A stretch of DNA of 64,000 nucleotides, taken from Kineosporia mesophila. GTDB taxonomy: Bacteria > Actinomycetota > Actinomycetes > Actinomycetales > Kineosporiaceae. Within the stretch, counting starts at the first letter, position 1, and the number at the start of each line of letters is the position of its first letter. The position numbers were made by a program, and so were the translations under genes. A model generated the notes under the pieces. It did no database searches. It had not been told where the DNA came from and worked only from the letters and a program-made list of their open reading frames with translations. Positions 25,901 through 33,686 of the stretch are shown piece after piece. Where the stretch lies: assembly GCF_021129235.1 (NCBI RefSeq), contig NZ_JAJOMA010000015.1:1-64000 (forward strand), read 5' to 3'.

Positions 25901-26251
25901 GTGCAGGCCCGGCTCCTGTCCCTGCTGCTGGACGGGCCCAGGGGCATGGCGGATCTGACCCAGGCCCTGCGGGTGGAGAAGGCCGCGCTCACCGGCCTGA
26001 TGGACCGGGTCGAGCGTCGTGACCTCGCCCGCCGCACGGCCGTGCCCGGCAACCGTCGCTCGCTCCAGGTCACGCTGACCGACCTCGGTCGCGGCACCGC
26101 GCTGGCTTTCCATATTGAGGTCACCGACGAAATGTCTGGTCTCACCGCATTTCTCGATGCAGACGAGGAAGGCCGGTTCCTGTCCACCCTGACCGGGATC
26201 CTCGAACGGAACCGGACAGCGCCCGATCGCCCGTCGTCCAGCGACTGCTGA
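25901..26251 (+). pseudogene. MarR-family regulator, N-terminus missing
   Basis: The in-frame sequence from just before GTG 25901 reads LHDLTPVQARLLSLLLDGPRGMADLTQALRVEKAALTGLMDRVERRDLARR, the winged helix of a MarR protein, then VTLTDLGRGTALAFHIEVTDEM to the end. MarR proteins need an N-terminal dimerisation helix of about 35-40 residues; that part is missing and the frame upstream is the antisense of the reductase. With 116 residues from GTG 25901 it is short for the family. It appears to be one half of a head-to-head deletion with the neighbouring reductase. Confidence 0.68.
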
Positions 26252-26263
26252 GGGTGCGGCTCC

Positions 26264-27166
26264 TCAGGACCGGGATGCGTCCATCTCGTCCATGAGCGCG
26301 AGCAGTGCCAGGGCCGGGGCCGGAAGGTGGTCGGAGCGGTAGGCGAGGGCCAGGTCGACCGTCGGGGTGGGGCCGGTGAAGCGCCGCAGCCGCACGCCGG
26401 GCATGGGCAGGGCCCGCGCCCGGCCGGCGGGGAGAACAGCTATCACGCCACCGCCGGCGACCGCGCGCAGCAGCTGCTCGTCGTCGGGTTCGTACCGGGC
26501 GTGGTGGAAACCGCCGTCGGGCCAGACCTGCTGGACGGTGCGGTCGTACATGCCGGGACCGTTCTCGCGCGGCCACATGACCACCGGCTCGTCGACGAGG
26601 TGCCGGCGGGGAACCTTTCTCGGGAACCGGGTCAGGAGGGGATGCCCGTCCGGCAGGGCGAGCAGGAGATCCTCCGGGGCCATCAAGCGGCAGACGATGC
26701 CGGCCTCTTCGATCGGTGGGCGCACGAAGGCCAGGTCGAGTCGGCCCTCCATCAGCCCGGCAATGTTCAGTGCGGTCCAGCCGGTCTCGGCGACGACCTC
26801 GACGCGCGGAAACCGGGCCCGGTAACCGGCCACCAGGGCATCGACGGTGCCGCCCCGGGCGGAGCGGGTGTAGGCCAGCCGGATCTTTCCGCTCTGGCCC
26901 TGCACCGCCGCCCGGATGCGGGTGTCCGCGGCGTCGACGCGGGAGATCAGGTCCCGCGCCTCAGCCTGCACCAGCTCGCCGAACCCGGTGAGCACACAGC
27001 CGGTGGGCCGGCGCAGGATCAGCTCGGCCCCGACTTCCTTCTCCAGCAGCTGGATCTGCTGGGTCAGGGCGGGCTGGGCGATGTGCAGGCGGGCAGCGGC
27101 CCGGGTGAAGCTGAGTTCCTCGGCCAGCACCACGAAGTACCGCAGCCGCCGCAGCTCCAGGACCAT
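26264..27166 (-). CDS. LysR-family transcriptional regulator
   Basis: A 300-residue LysR regulator. The winged helix is LRRLRYFVVLAEELSFTRAAARLHIAQPALTQQIQLLEKEVG (about 4-46). The effector-binding domain starts with SGKIRLAYTRSARGG near residue 92. ATG 27164-27166 is chosen by family alignment and lies four bases from a 15-bp LysR-type box. It is divergent from a D-amino-acid oxidase-like gene and is the likely controller of that gene. Confidence 0.88.
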   Translation of the reverse strand: MVLELRRLRYFVVLAEELSFTRAAARLHIAQPALTQQIQLLEKEVGAELILRRPTGCVLTGFGELVQAEARDLISRVDAADTRIRAAVQGQSGKIRLAYTRSARGGTVDALVAGYRARFPRVEVVAETGWTALNIAGLMEGRLDLAFVRPPIEEAGIVCRLMAPEDLLLALPDGHPLLTRFPRKVPRRHLVDEPVVMWPRENGPGMYDRTVQQVWPDGGFHHARYEPDDEQLLRAVAGGGVIAVLPAGRARALPMPGVRLRRFTGPTPTVDLALAYRSDHLPAPALALLALMDEMDASRS

Positions 27167-27169
27167 CGC

Positions 27170-27184
27170 ATAAGTATTGCTTAT
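27170..27184. promoter_or_regulatory. LysR-type box ATAAG-N5-CTTAT
   Basis: ATAAGTATTGCTTAT is a perfect 5+5 interrupted palindrome with the T-N11-A signature of LysR sites. It lies directly at the start of the lysR gene and about 90 bp before the divergent oxidase gene, suiting autoregulation and activation of the oxidase. Confidence 0.65.
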
Positions 27185-27272
27185 TACCGCATCGGAAGCC
27201 GGTATTGGACGGTCCGGGGTTCCGTCCGGTGAGCTGGGGGCGTCCATCGACGAAACGTCCCGGGGGGAAACA

Positions 27273-28223
27273 ATGTCTGATGTCACGGTCGTAGGGGCCG
27301 GAGTGATCGGCTTGTCCTGCGCAGTGCGCCTGCTGGAGGCCGGCCTGGCAGTCACGGTGCGGTGCGCCGATGCCACCGAGGACACGGTGTCGGCCACCGC
27401 GGCGGCGGTCTGGTACCCCAGTGGCTTCCCGGCCGGCGATGCCCGGTCCCTGATCTGGGCTCGCGCCGGGTTCGACCAACTGGCCCGGGACGCGGTCCAC
27501 GGCGCACCGGGTGTCACGATGCGCCGCACCCGCATGCTGCTGCGACGACCGGCCCCCGCGCCCTGGTGGGTGCCGGCCGTGCCCGACTTCCGGCTCGTCG
27601 AGCACACCGGACAGCAGCCGGGCGTCGCCCAGGAATGGCAGTTCACCGTGCCGACCGTGGAGATGCGGCCCTACCTGCGCTGGCTGGTTCAGCGCGTGAG
27701 CAGCGGCGGCGGTGTGCTGGAGCGCCGTCCGGTAAACACCCTCGACGACCTGGACACGCCGGTCGTGGTCAACGCCTCCGGCCTGGGCGCCCGGACCCTG
27801 GCCGCCGACGACGCCGTCCACCCGATCCGCGGTCAGATCGTGCTGGTGTCCAACCCCGGGATCGAGACCTCGGTCCGCGACGAGAACCACCCGGCCGGGC
27901 CCGCTTACGTCCACCCGCGGAGCACCGACATCGTTCTCGGCGGCACCGTCGAACCTCACCGCTACGACACGACACCCGACCCGGGGGTGACCGCGGCGAT
28001 CCTGGAACGCTGCCGCGCCCTGGTTCCCGAACTGGCCCACGCCCGGGTCCTGGGTCAGGCTGCCGGCCTGCGCCCGGGCCGCGCCGGAGGGATACGCCTC
28101 GAGGTGGCCCCCGGTACCCGCCCCGGAACCCACGTGGTGCACAACTACGGGCACGGCGGTGCCGGGGTCACCCTGGCCTGGGGCTGCGCCGACGAGACTG
28201 CGCGCATCGTCGAAAGCCTCTGA
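27273..28223 (+). CDS. D-amino-acid oxidase-like FAD enzyme
   Basis: A 316-residue flavoprotein. The FAD-binding loop VVGAGVIGLSCAVRLLEAG is at the N-terminus. TAAAVWYPSGFP corresponds to the DAO AGA..W segment, VNASGLGAR is the mid-domain cofactor motif, and YVHPRSTDIVLGGT plus GHGGAGVTLAWG are DAO signatures near the C-terminus. ATG 27273 follows a GGGGGGAAA ribosome site; longer upstream readings lie in the regulatory gap. It likely deaminates D-amino acids to keto acids. The divergent LysR gene and box point to effector-controlled expression. Confidence 0.87.
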   Translation: MSDVTVVGAGVIGLSCAVRLLEAGLAVTVRCADATEDTVSATAAAVWYPSGFPAGDARSLIWARAGFDQLARDAVHGAPGVTMRRTRMLLRRPAPAPWWVPAVPDFRLVEHTGQQPGVAQEWQFTVPTVEMRPYLRWLVQRVSSGGGVLERRPVNTLDDLDTPVVVNASGLGARTLAADDAVHPIRGQIVLVSNPGIETSVRDENHPAGPAYVHPRSTDIVLGGTVEPHRYDTTPDPGVTAAILERCRALVPELAHARVLGQAAGLRPGRAGGIRLEVAPGTRPGTHVVHNYGHGGAGVTLAWGCADETARIVESL

Positions 28224-28226
28224 GCC

Positions 28227-28442
28227 GTGAGCCACCGGCCCGCCCCGGACGGGGAGTCCCTGCTCTCCCTGCGCACCACCGTGATCCTCATCGTCGGCGT
28301 GTTCGGGGGCGTCCTCGTCGGCGTCCTCACGATCGCCGCGGGAAGTGCCCCGGCTGCCGCCGTTCTGGCGGCTCTTCCCGCGGCCGGCGGAACCGTCCTG
28401 GGCCTTCACCGGCTCGTCGAGAAGTCGCACCCACCGGGCTGA
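28227..28442 (+). CDS. Small two-helix membrane protein
   Basis: A 71-residue protein from GTG 28227, three bases after the oxidase stop, so probably cotranscribed. Two hydrophobic stretches (TTVILIVGVFGGVLVGVLTI and PAAAVLAALPAAGGTVLGL) form a hairpin-like membrane protein. I do not recognise a family. The high third-position GC and tight spacing support it as real. Confidence 0.6.
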   Translation: MSHRPAPDGESLLSLRTTVILIVGVFGGVLVGVLTIAAGSAPAAAVLAALPAAGGTVLGLHRLVEKSHPPG

Positions 28443-28467
28443 GATCGGGGGAGGGCGTTCATGGTCA

Positions 28468-28707
28468 ATGGTGGACGCGGTCCCGCGCGGCTCTCGCGGT
28501 GGTCGTCCCTCCAAGGCCCCGACACCGTCAGCGATCCCGCAGCACCACCTCCATGCGCTGGGTGATCTCGTCCAGCACCGCGGAACTCGTGGCGAAATCC
28601 GCAACTGCGCCAACGATCGCTGCACTCGCCTGTACGTCGACACCTCGCGCGCCGGCAACCGGCGGTGGTGCGGGATGGCAGAGTGCGGTAATGCCGTCAG
28701 GGCGTAA
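28468..28707 (+). pseudogene. CGNR zinc-finger protein fragment
   Basis: Residues encoded by 28600-28704 read NCANDRCTRLYVDTSRAGN then RRWCGMAECGN, which is the C-terminal zinc finger of CGNR (ABATE-domain) proteins, with four Cys and the RRWC core. The upstream 150-residue domain of that family is missing. The preceding sequence does not resemble it, although a GGGGGAGGG ribosome site and ATG 28461 exist in another frame. The finger normally continues CGNRAK; here it ends CGNAVRA and stops within the 3' end of the opposing SDR gene. This is a gene remnant or a minimal domain protein. Confidence 0.6.
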
Positions 28708-29530
28708 GCTCGGGGCCGCTCGCCGAGCGGGGCAGGCCCATGCTCCGGTACAGCAGCGTGTCCATCACCCGGGTGGGCAGAAGGCGCGACGTGACGACCA
28801 TCGCGCGGGCCCCGACGAGGTAGCGGGTGCGGGGCCGGGCGGTCGTCAGAGCCCGTTCGACCACGGCAGCAACCCTTTCCGGATCGCCGGCCGAGGTCTC
28901 GACCGTGCGGTTGAGCTGGAGCAGGGCGTCCATCGCCGCGCCGTACCGCTGCTGCGCCAGCTCGTCCGCCGTCGTGCGGTCGGCGGTGGCCGCCGCCTCC
29001 GTGCCGGCCCGGTTATGAGACCGGAAGGTGCCGGGCTCGATCACGACGACCGGGATGCCCCACGGCCGCAGTTCCTGGCGCAACGCGTCCCCGATCGCCT
29101 CCACCGCGAATTTCGAGGCACTGTAGGCCCCGTGCAGGGGAACGGTGACCCGGCCGGCCACCGAACTCATGATGACGATGCGTCCTTTCCCGGCGCGGAT
29201 CGACGGCAGGAAGGCCTGCGTCGTGGCGAGAAGCCCCACCACGTTGACGTCGAGCTGATGACGGAGCCGCTCCAGCGGAAGGTGTTCCATCGGGCCGACG
29301 TACGTGATCCCGGCGTTGTTCACCAGGCCCTGGAGGGGCCCGATCTCCTTCGCTGCGGCCGCCAGCTGGTCGGTGTCGGTGACATCCAGGAGCAGAGGAC
29401 GAATACGGGCGTGGGTGGGTGCGTCCTGGAGTCTGCGCATCCCGGCGACCACGTCGTGGCCGTGCCCGGCCAGCCGGAGGGCGCTCACCCGGCCGATGCC
29501 GCTGGAAGTTCCTGTCACGAGGTACGTCAC
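28697..29530 (-). CDS. Short-chain dehydrogenase/reductase
   Basis: A 277-residue SDR of the retinol-dehydrogenase/17-beta-HSD-like type. TGTSSGIGR lies near the start, NAG is in LVNNAGITY, and the catalytic YSASK is in HGAYSASKFAVEAIGDALR, followed by VVVIEPGTFRS. GTG 29530 is preferred because the cofactor motif follows at once and AAGGAG lies nine bases upstream. It is divergent from a TetR gene. The end overlaps the CGNR remnant by 11 bases. Confidence 0.87.
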   Translation of the reverse strand: MTYLVTGTSSGIGRVSALRLAGHGHDVVAGMRRLQDAPTHARIRPLLLDVTDTDQLAAAAKEIGPLQGLVNNAGITYVGPMEHLPLERLRHQLDVNVVGLLATTQAFLPSIRAGKGRIVIMSSVAGRVTVPLHGAYSASKFAVEAIGDALRQELRPWGIPVVVIEPGTFRSHNRAGTEAAATADRTTADELAQQRYGAAMDALLQLNRTVETSAGDPERVAAVVERALTTARPRTRYLVGARAMVVTSRLLPTRVMDTLLYRSMGLPRSASGPELTP

Positions 29531-29534
29531 TGCC

Positions 29535-29561
29535 GTGGCTCCTTGTCCGAGAAGGAACCAC
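29535..29561. promoter_or_regulatory. Inverted repeat over the SDR ribosome site
   Basis: GTGG-c-TCCTT (29535-29544) and AAGGA-a-CCAC (29552-29561) form an inverted repeat with one mismatch and a 7-nt spacer. It covers the ribosome site of the leftward SDR gene and sits between that gene and the divergent TetR gene, so it is a candidate operator. Confidence 0.45.
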
Positions 29562-29643
29562 GATGGAGTCGCCCGGTGCGTGAGCGCGATCAAGTGAGAA
29601 GGCCCGGCGCGAGGCTGGCGCACTTGTTCCGTAAGCTCGCCGG

Positions 29644-30198
29644 ATGCGGGTGGACGCGCAGGAGAATCGCGACCGGATCCTGGTGGCGGCCCGGGAGGTC
29701 TTCGCCGAGGCCGGTGAACAGGCCGCGATCACCCGGATCGCCCGCCGGGCCCAGGTTTCCGTCGCGACGCTGTACCGGCGTTTTCCCACCCGCGACGACC
29801 TGGTCGCGGGTGCGCGCACCCTGATGTGGGACGAATCCGTGAAGACCCACCAGGAGCTTCTGCGTTCTGCTGATCCGGCCCAGGCGCTGCACGACATGAT
29901 GCTCCGGCTCGGCGCGTGCCAGCTGGACGACCGCGGCTACGCCCAGGCCTACGTCGAGGCGGTGGTGTCGGGCCGGGGGCTCGACCGTGAGCGGCAGGCG
30001 ACCGAGAAGGTCATGGCCGTCCTGCTGGCCCGGGCCCAGGCGATGGGTGGGCTGCGCGCCGACCTCACCGTCGCCGACTACCGGTTGCTGATCGCCGCCC
30101 ATCAGGGGGTGGTCGTGGCCGAGAGCCTGGACCCGGCCCGCGCCTCCCGCCGCTTCCTCACGACGATGCTGCGCTCGTATCAGGCTCCGGCGCGTTGA
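29644..30198 (+). CDS. TetR-family regulator
   Basis: A 184-residue TetR protein. The helix-turn-helix is NRDRILVAAREVFAEAGEQAAITRIARRAQVSVATLYRRFPTRDDL (about 8-54), with the AefR/SbtR-like C-terminal helices after it. It is divergent from the SDR gene and probably represses that gene and itself. The last 41 bases overlap the convergent TetR gene, an unusually long 3' overlap that would form complementary transcripts. Confidence 0.86.
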   Translation: MRVDAQENRDRILVAAREVFAEAGEQAAITRIARRAQVSVATLYRRFPTRDDLVAGARTLMWDESVKTHQELLRSADPAQALHDMMLRLGACQLDDRGYAQAYVEAVVSGRGLDRERQATEKVMAVLLARAQAMGGLRADLTVADYRLLIAAHQGVVVAESLDPARASRRFLTTMLRSYQAPAR

Positions 30199-30754
30199 CG
30201 ACGGCCATGACGGTCGAGACGAGTCGCTCGGTGTCGACGGCGGGATCCATCGGCCGGCCGAACTGAGCCCAGAGGTACGCCGGGGCGATCACGATCTCGA
30301 CCAGGCGCAGAGCATCAATGCAGGTGATGTCCGCTGCGGTGAGCATCGTTTGGAACTGTGCGAGGCGCGGGGCGATGAACAGGCCGACGTCGGCCAGCCC
30401 GTCCGGACCGTTCGCGGTCGCGAGCATCGCCCGCAGTAACGCCAGGTTGCCTGGTTGACGTAGGTCTTCCAGGAGCGTGCGGACGTAGGTGTCGAGGTCA
30501 GCCCGGAAGATGCCGGTGGCCGGAACCGGGGAGGAGAGGGTGACGTCTTCGACCGCCAGGTCGAGCAGCAGCGCTTCGACGGTCCGCCACCGGCGGTACA
30601 GGGTGGTGGCGTGCACGCCTGATCGTTCTGCGACGGCCGGAATGGTGAGTTCGGCGCCGGGCTCGGCCAGCAGCGCGCGGACGGCGTCATGGACCGTCTG
30701 CCGGGTCTGGGCAGTACGTCCCCCCGGACGCGTGGTTCCGCTGATCTGGGCCAT
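30158..30754 (-). CDS. TetR-family regulator
   Basis: A 198-residue TetR protein. The helix-turn-helix is QTVHDAVRALLAEPGAELTIPAVAERSGVHATTLYRRWRTVEALL (about 19-63), followed by a C-terminal domain of the TetR_C_11-like type (GIFRADLDTYVRTLLEDLRQPGN). It is divergent from the FAD monooxygenase gene with an 87-nt gap and is likely its repressor. Confidence 0.87.
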   Translation of the reverse strand: MAQISGTTRPGGRTAQTRQTVHDAVRALLAEPGAELTIPAVAERSGVHATTLYRRWRTVEALLLDLAVEDVTLSSPVPATGIFRADLDTYVRTLLEDLRQPGNLALLRAMLATANGPDGLADVGLFIAPRLAQFQTMLTAADITCIDALRLVEIVIAPAYLWAQFGRPMDPAVDTERLVSTVMAVVNAPEPDTSAASS

Positions 30755-30841
30755 GGCTTCAGGCTATCGCAGTCGAACTTGCATTAGGAGAACGCATGGC
30801 GCACTGTTAACGCAGTTATCGCTGCAATAGGAAGGTTGGCC

Positions 30842-32029
30842 ATGTCTCGTGTCCTCATCGTCGGCGCCGGTATCGCCGGAGACTGCCTCGCCGTGTTCCT
30901 GGGACGGGCCGGGTGGGACGTCACTGTCGTCGAGATCGCCCCCGGCCTGCGGACCGGTGGTCAGACGGTCGACCTTCGGGGCGGATCCCGTGAGGTCCTG
31001 GCCGAACTGGGCCTTCTCGACGAGGTACTCACGGCGCTCGTGCCGCAGCGGGGCATCGCCTGGATCGACGACCGCGAACGTCGACTGGCCGCGATGCCGG
31101 TCGAGGCCTTCGATGGACGGGGGTTCGTCTCGAGCGAGGAACTGCTGCGCACCGATCTGGCCCGGATCCTGCACGACGCCGCCGCCCCGCTCGTGCAGTA
31201 CCGCTTCGCCGACACCGTGGAGAGGCTGACCTCCACCGCCGACGGTGTCCGAGTCCACTTCCGGTCCGGCGATGCCGAGGAGTTCGACCTCGTCGTCGGT
31301 GCCGACGGCGCCCATTCGCGGACCCGGGGGCTGACCTTCGGCCCCGAGAAGAATTTCCGCCGCCCACTGGGACTGGCCCACGCCTGGTTCTCCCTCACCG
31401 AGAAACAGGACACGCCGACCCTGGACGGGTGGTACCTGGTGCACAACGTGCCCGGCTGCCGGTCCGTGGAGGCCCGGCCCGGGCACCGGGGCGAGCAGGA
31501 GATCGGCTTCACGTTCGCCGCCACCGATCTACCGGCCCGCGCCGGACGGGACGCCGCCATCGAGCTCCTGGAGCGGGAGTTCGCCGATGTGGGCTGGCGC
31601 ACGGCGGAATTCCTCGCCGCCGCCCGCGCCGCTCCCGACTTCGCCATCGACACCTACGACCAGGTGCACCTGGAACGGTGGTCGGCCGGGCGGGTGGTCC
31701 TGCTCGGCGACAGCGCCTGGTGCGCCAGTCCGCTCAGCGGCCTCGGTACCGCCCTGGCCCTGCACGGGGCCGCCGAACTGGCCCAGGCCCTCGCGAGCGC
31801 CGGGGTTCGTCGCCACCCCGACGCCCTCGGGAACGCGCTCGCCGCTTACGAGAGCGCTCTGCGCCCGCGCGTGACCGCAGCCCAGAAACTCCTGCCCGGC
31901 CGGGTCCGGATGGTCGCACCGCGCACGGCTCTCGGCATCCGCGGGACCGCGCTACTCATGCGGGCCGGGCAGGCTCGATTGCTGAAGCCGGTGCTCGAAC
32001 GGCTCGCCGAGGGCCGTGGGCATGACTGA
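30842..32029 (+). CDS. FAD-dependent monooxygenase (PHBH/TetX-like)
   Basis: A 395-residue flavin monooxygenase. It has the GxGxxG in VLIVGAGIAGDCLAVFLGRAG, the DG motif FDLVVGADGAHSRTR and the GD motif GRVVLLGDSAWCASPLSGLGTALAL. ATG 30842 is preferred to a TTG six bases earlier; GGAAGG lies upstream. The family includes aromatic hydroxylases and drug-inactivating enzymes. Control by the divergent TetR suggests induction by a small aromatic or antibiotic-like molecule (inference). Confidence 0.87.
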   Translation: MSRVLIVGAGIAGDCLAVFLGRAGWDVTVVEIAPGLRTGGQTVDLRGGSREVLAELGLLDEVLTALVPQRGIAWIDDRERRLAAMPVEAFDGRGFVSSEELLRTDLARILHDAAAPLVQYRFADTVERLTSTADGVRVHFRSGDAEEFDLVVGADGAHSRTRGLTFGPEKNFRRPLGLAHAWFSLTEKQDTPTLDGWYLVHNVPGCRSVEARPGHRGEQEIGFTFAATDLPARAGRDAAIELLEREFADVGWRTAEFLAAARAAPDFAIDTYDQVHLERWSAGRVVLLGDSAWCASPLSGLGTALALHGAAELAQALASAGVRRHPDALGNALAAYESALRPRVTAAQKLLPGRVRMVAPRTALGIRGTALLMRAGQARLLKPVLERLAEGRGHD

Positions 32030-32068
32030 CGACTGAGGGCGGCCCTGGAGAAGGTCGCGGAGGTCACC

Positions 32069-32401
32069 TCAGTGCCCGAGGGAGAACTCGCTCTGCTCTC
32101 CGGCGGGGACCGGCCGGGTCGGTGGCGCGTCCAGTTGGGGCTGGGACGTGACGAGCTGCCAGCGCATGGCGTGACGGTCGTGCCGGACCGTTCCCTCCCG
32201 CGTCAGCTGGTGCAGCGAGCGGCTGACCTGGTCGCCGACGACCAGCACCTGCCACGTGGACCGGACGTCGGCCGGGATGTGGTCCCACAGCCGCTCACGG
32301 ATCTCGCGCAGGGTCAGGCCGCCGCGGCCGGTGGCGAGGCAGGCCAGGACCCAGGTGTCGGTGGCGGCGCTGAGCTGTCGGCTGTCCATTCCGGACATCA
32401 C
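32069..32401 (-). CDS. Small winged-helix-like hypothetical protein
   Basis: A 110-residue protein. The segment DTWVLACLATGRGGLTLREIRERLWDHIPAD..VSRSLHQLTREGTVRHDRHAMRWQL has the helix-helix-helix-beta-wing order of a small winged helix. A polar C-terminal tail follows. I do not recognise a family. The start may be ATG 32401 or ATG 32389. It is convergent with the monooxygenase gene. Confidence 0.55.
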   Translation of the reverse strand: MMSGMDSRQLSAATDTWVLACLATGRGGLTLREIRERLWDHIPADVRSTWQVLVVGDQVSRSLHQLTREGTVRHDRHAMRWQLVTSQPQLDAPPTRPVPAGEQSEFSLGH

Positions 32402-32435
32402 ATCACACCCGCCGCCCCCGACGGGGACACCCGTC

Positions 32436-33062
32436 CTATCCGACCGGCGCGTACACGACGGTGAGCCCCTTGGCGGTCTTGGTGTTCCAGTCCTTCGTGC
32501 GGCCCGCCTGACGTCCGTGGGCCTCCAGGTACCCGCGGAACGCCTGGATGTCCCACTTCTTGCCGCGCTTCTCGAAGTGGAACACGTCGCGCCCGATGAT
32601 GAGCTCGCCGGGCTTCTCGACCTCTTCGCAGGATTCCTCGCTGATCTGCCCGGCGCTGTTCATGGAGAGGCAGTCGGCGTTCCCGCCCTCGGAGTCCCGC
32701 GTGGTGACGATCTGATAATTGCTGTCCTTCGCGGGGCCGACCGGGTTCAGGCCCATCCAGACCTCGCCGCCGGACAGGAGGCTGTACTTCTTGTCGCTCT
32801 TCTTACGGGCGAAGTCGACGATGAACGTCTTGTGGTGCACGGTCAGGATGCGCCGGGCGCCGCTCTTGGTGTTCGGGGCCAGGATCATGATCGAGCGGTC
32901 GGTGCGGAGCGTGGTCTTCGCCGCCGAGGTCGCCACTGGCGCCGTGAACGGCGCGGGCTGGGCCGCCGCGCCGTTCGCCATCCACAGGCCGGCGGCCATG
33001 ATCGGCGTGCCGACCAGGGCCGTGACGGTCACGGTGCGGCGGGTGACGGGGGCAAAAGACAT
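32436..33062 (-). CDS. Secreted hypothetical protein
   Basis: A 208-residue protein. ATG 33060-33062 is used because AAGGAG lies seven bases upstream and a signal-like segment follows (FAPVTRRTVTVTALVGTPIM then AAGLWMANGAAA). The mature part is Lys- and polar-rich, with two Cys (ADCLSMNS, EESCEEVE) that may form a disulfide and a DVFHFEKRGKKWDIQAF segment. I do not recognise a family. Compared with neighbours it has more Lys and Asn codons. Confidence 0.65.
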   Translation of the reverse strand: MSFAPVTRRTVTVTALVGTPIMAAGLWMANGAAAQPAPFTAPVATSAAKTTLRTDRSIMILAPNTKSGARRILTVHHKTFIVDFARKKSDKKYSLLSGGEVWMGLNPVGPAKDSNYQIVTTRDSEGGNADCLSMNSAGQISEESCEEVEKPGELIIGRDVFHFEKRGKKWDIQAFRGYLEAHGRQAGRTKDWNTKTAKGLTVVYAPVG

Positions 33063-33523
33063 GACGTCTCCTTGTCGAGATCTACCGGCTATCCCTTCGC
33101 AGTGATCACGACGGGGGACCGACACTACCGCCGTTATCGTCCAAAATATTGTTTTTTGGTGTGAGTAGGGTCGTTCGCCCGCATACCGGTATGCTCCGCA
33201 TCGGCCGGTCCGATTCCTCTCCGAGGATCCGCGGCGAAGGAGGGTGGGTCCATGCTCCTCCCCAAAGACATGTGGAGGTTGTCGAATATCCCGGCGCCCC
33301 CACCCTCCTCACGGCCGCAGTGGCAATCGCCGGGTCCAGTCCGGTGAACACGACCGAGTGCGGCCGGATGCCGAACCAGGTCGGTGTGTCCAGGAAGGTC
33401 ATGGCGGCCGGGGTGGCCGCGAACCCGAGGCCCGGCCGGAACTTTCAGCGGTGCCTCTCTGAACCAGAAGATCGCGGTGCGCACGGATCCCGGGAGCAGA
33501 CCTGGGTACGAGAAGGGCGAACG

Positions 33524-33555
33524 ACTGCCCTGCCCCGATTGTGCGGCAGGGCAGT
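33524..33555. terminator. 11-bp perfect hairpin
   Basis: ACTGCCCTGCC (33524-33534) pairs with GGCAGGGCAGT (33545-33555) over a 10-nt loop and is followed by GTCTT. It has terminator shape, but no protein gene ends just before it on the plus strand, so the transcript it would end is unknown. Confidence 0.55.
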
Positions 33556-33624
33556 GTCTTACCGCGTGGATCCGCACGTCGGGCTGGTCGTTCCCCCGGA
33601 CGCCATCCGGGATTCCGGGCCCTT

Positions 33625-33679
33625 CCGGTGAGCTGCCCGATGAGGCGACCACGTCGTCCTTCATCGGGCAGCTCACCGG
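33625..33679. terminator. 19-bp perfect hairpin at the end of the glycan gene run
   Basis: The left arm 33625-33643 (CCGGTGAGCTGCCCGATGA) is perfectly complementary to the right arm 33661-33679 over a 17-nt loop. It lies 7 nt beyond the stop of the leftward glycosyltransferase gene and is very probably its terminator. Confidence 0.78.
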
Positions 33680-33686
33680 TCTCGGT

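Larger units (their letters stand above)
33063..33686. other. 624-nt gap with no recognisable gene, hairpin-rich
   Basis: No reading frame here gives a recognisable or well-biased protein on either strand. It begins with an AT-rich inverted repeat (CCAAAA at 33141-33146, TTTTGG at 33154-33159, probably part of the promoter area of the secreted protein gene). It contains two perfect hairpins (33524-33555 and 33625-33679). The 33160-33520 part may hold an unannotated RNA or a badly decayed gene. Confidence 0.5.

Noticed and set aside
30803-30816. ACTG-N6-CAGT as operator of the TetR/FAD-monooxygenase pair
   Set aside because: Arms of only four bases; too weak to separate from chance.
33149-33631. 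A 160-codon plus-strand frame in the hairpin-rich gap
   Set aside because: Poor codon bias, no motif, and it contains both arms of a terminator-like hairpin.
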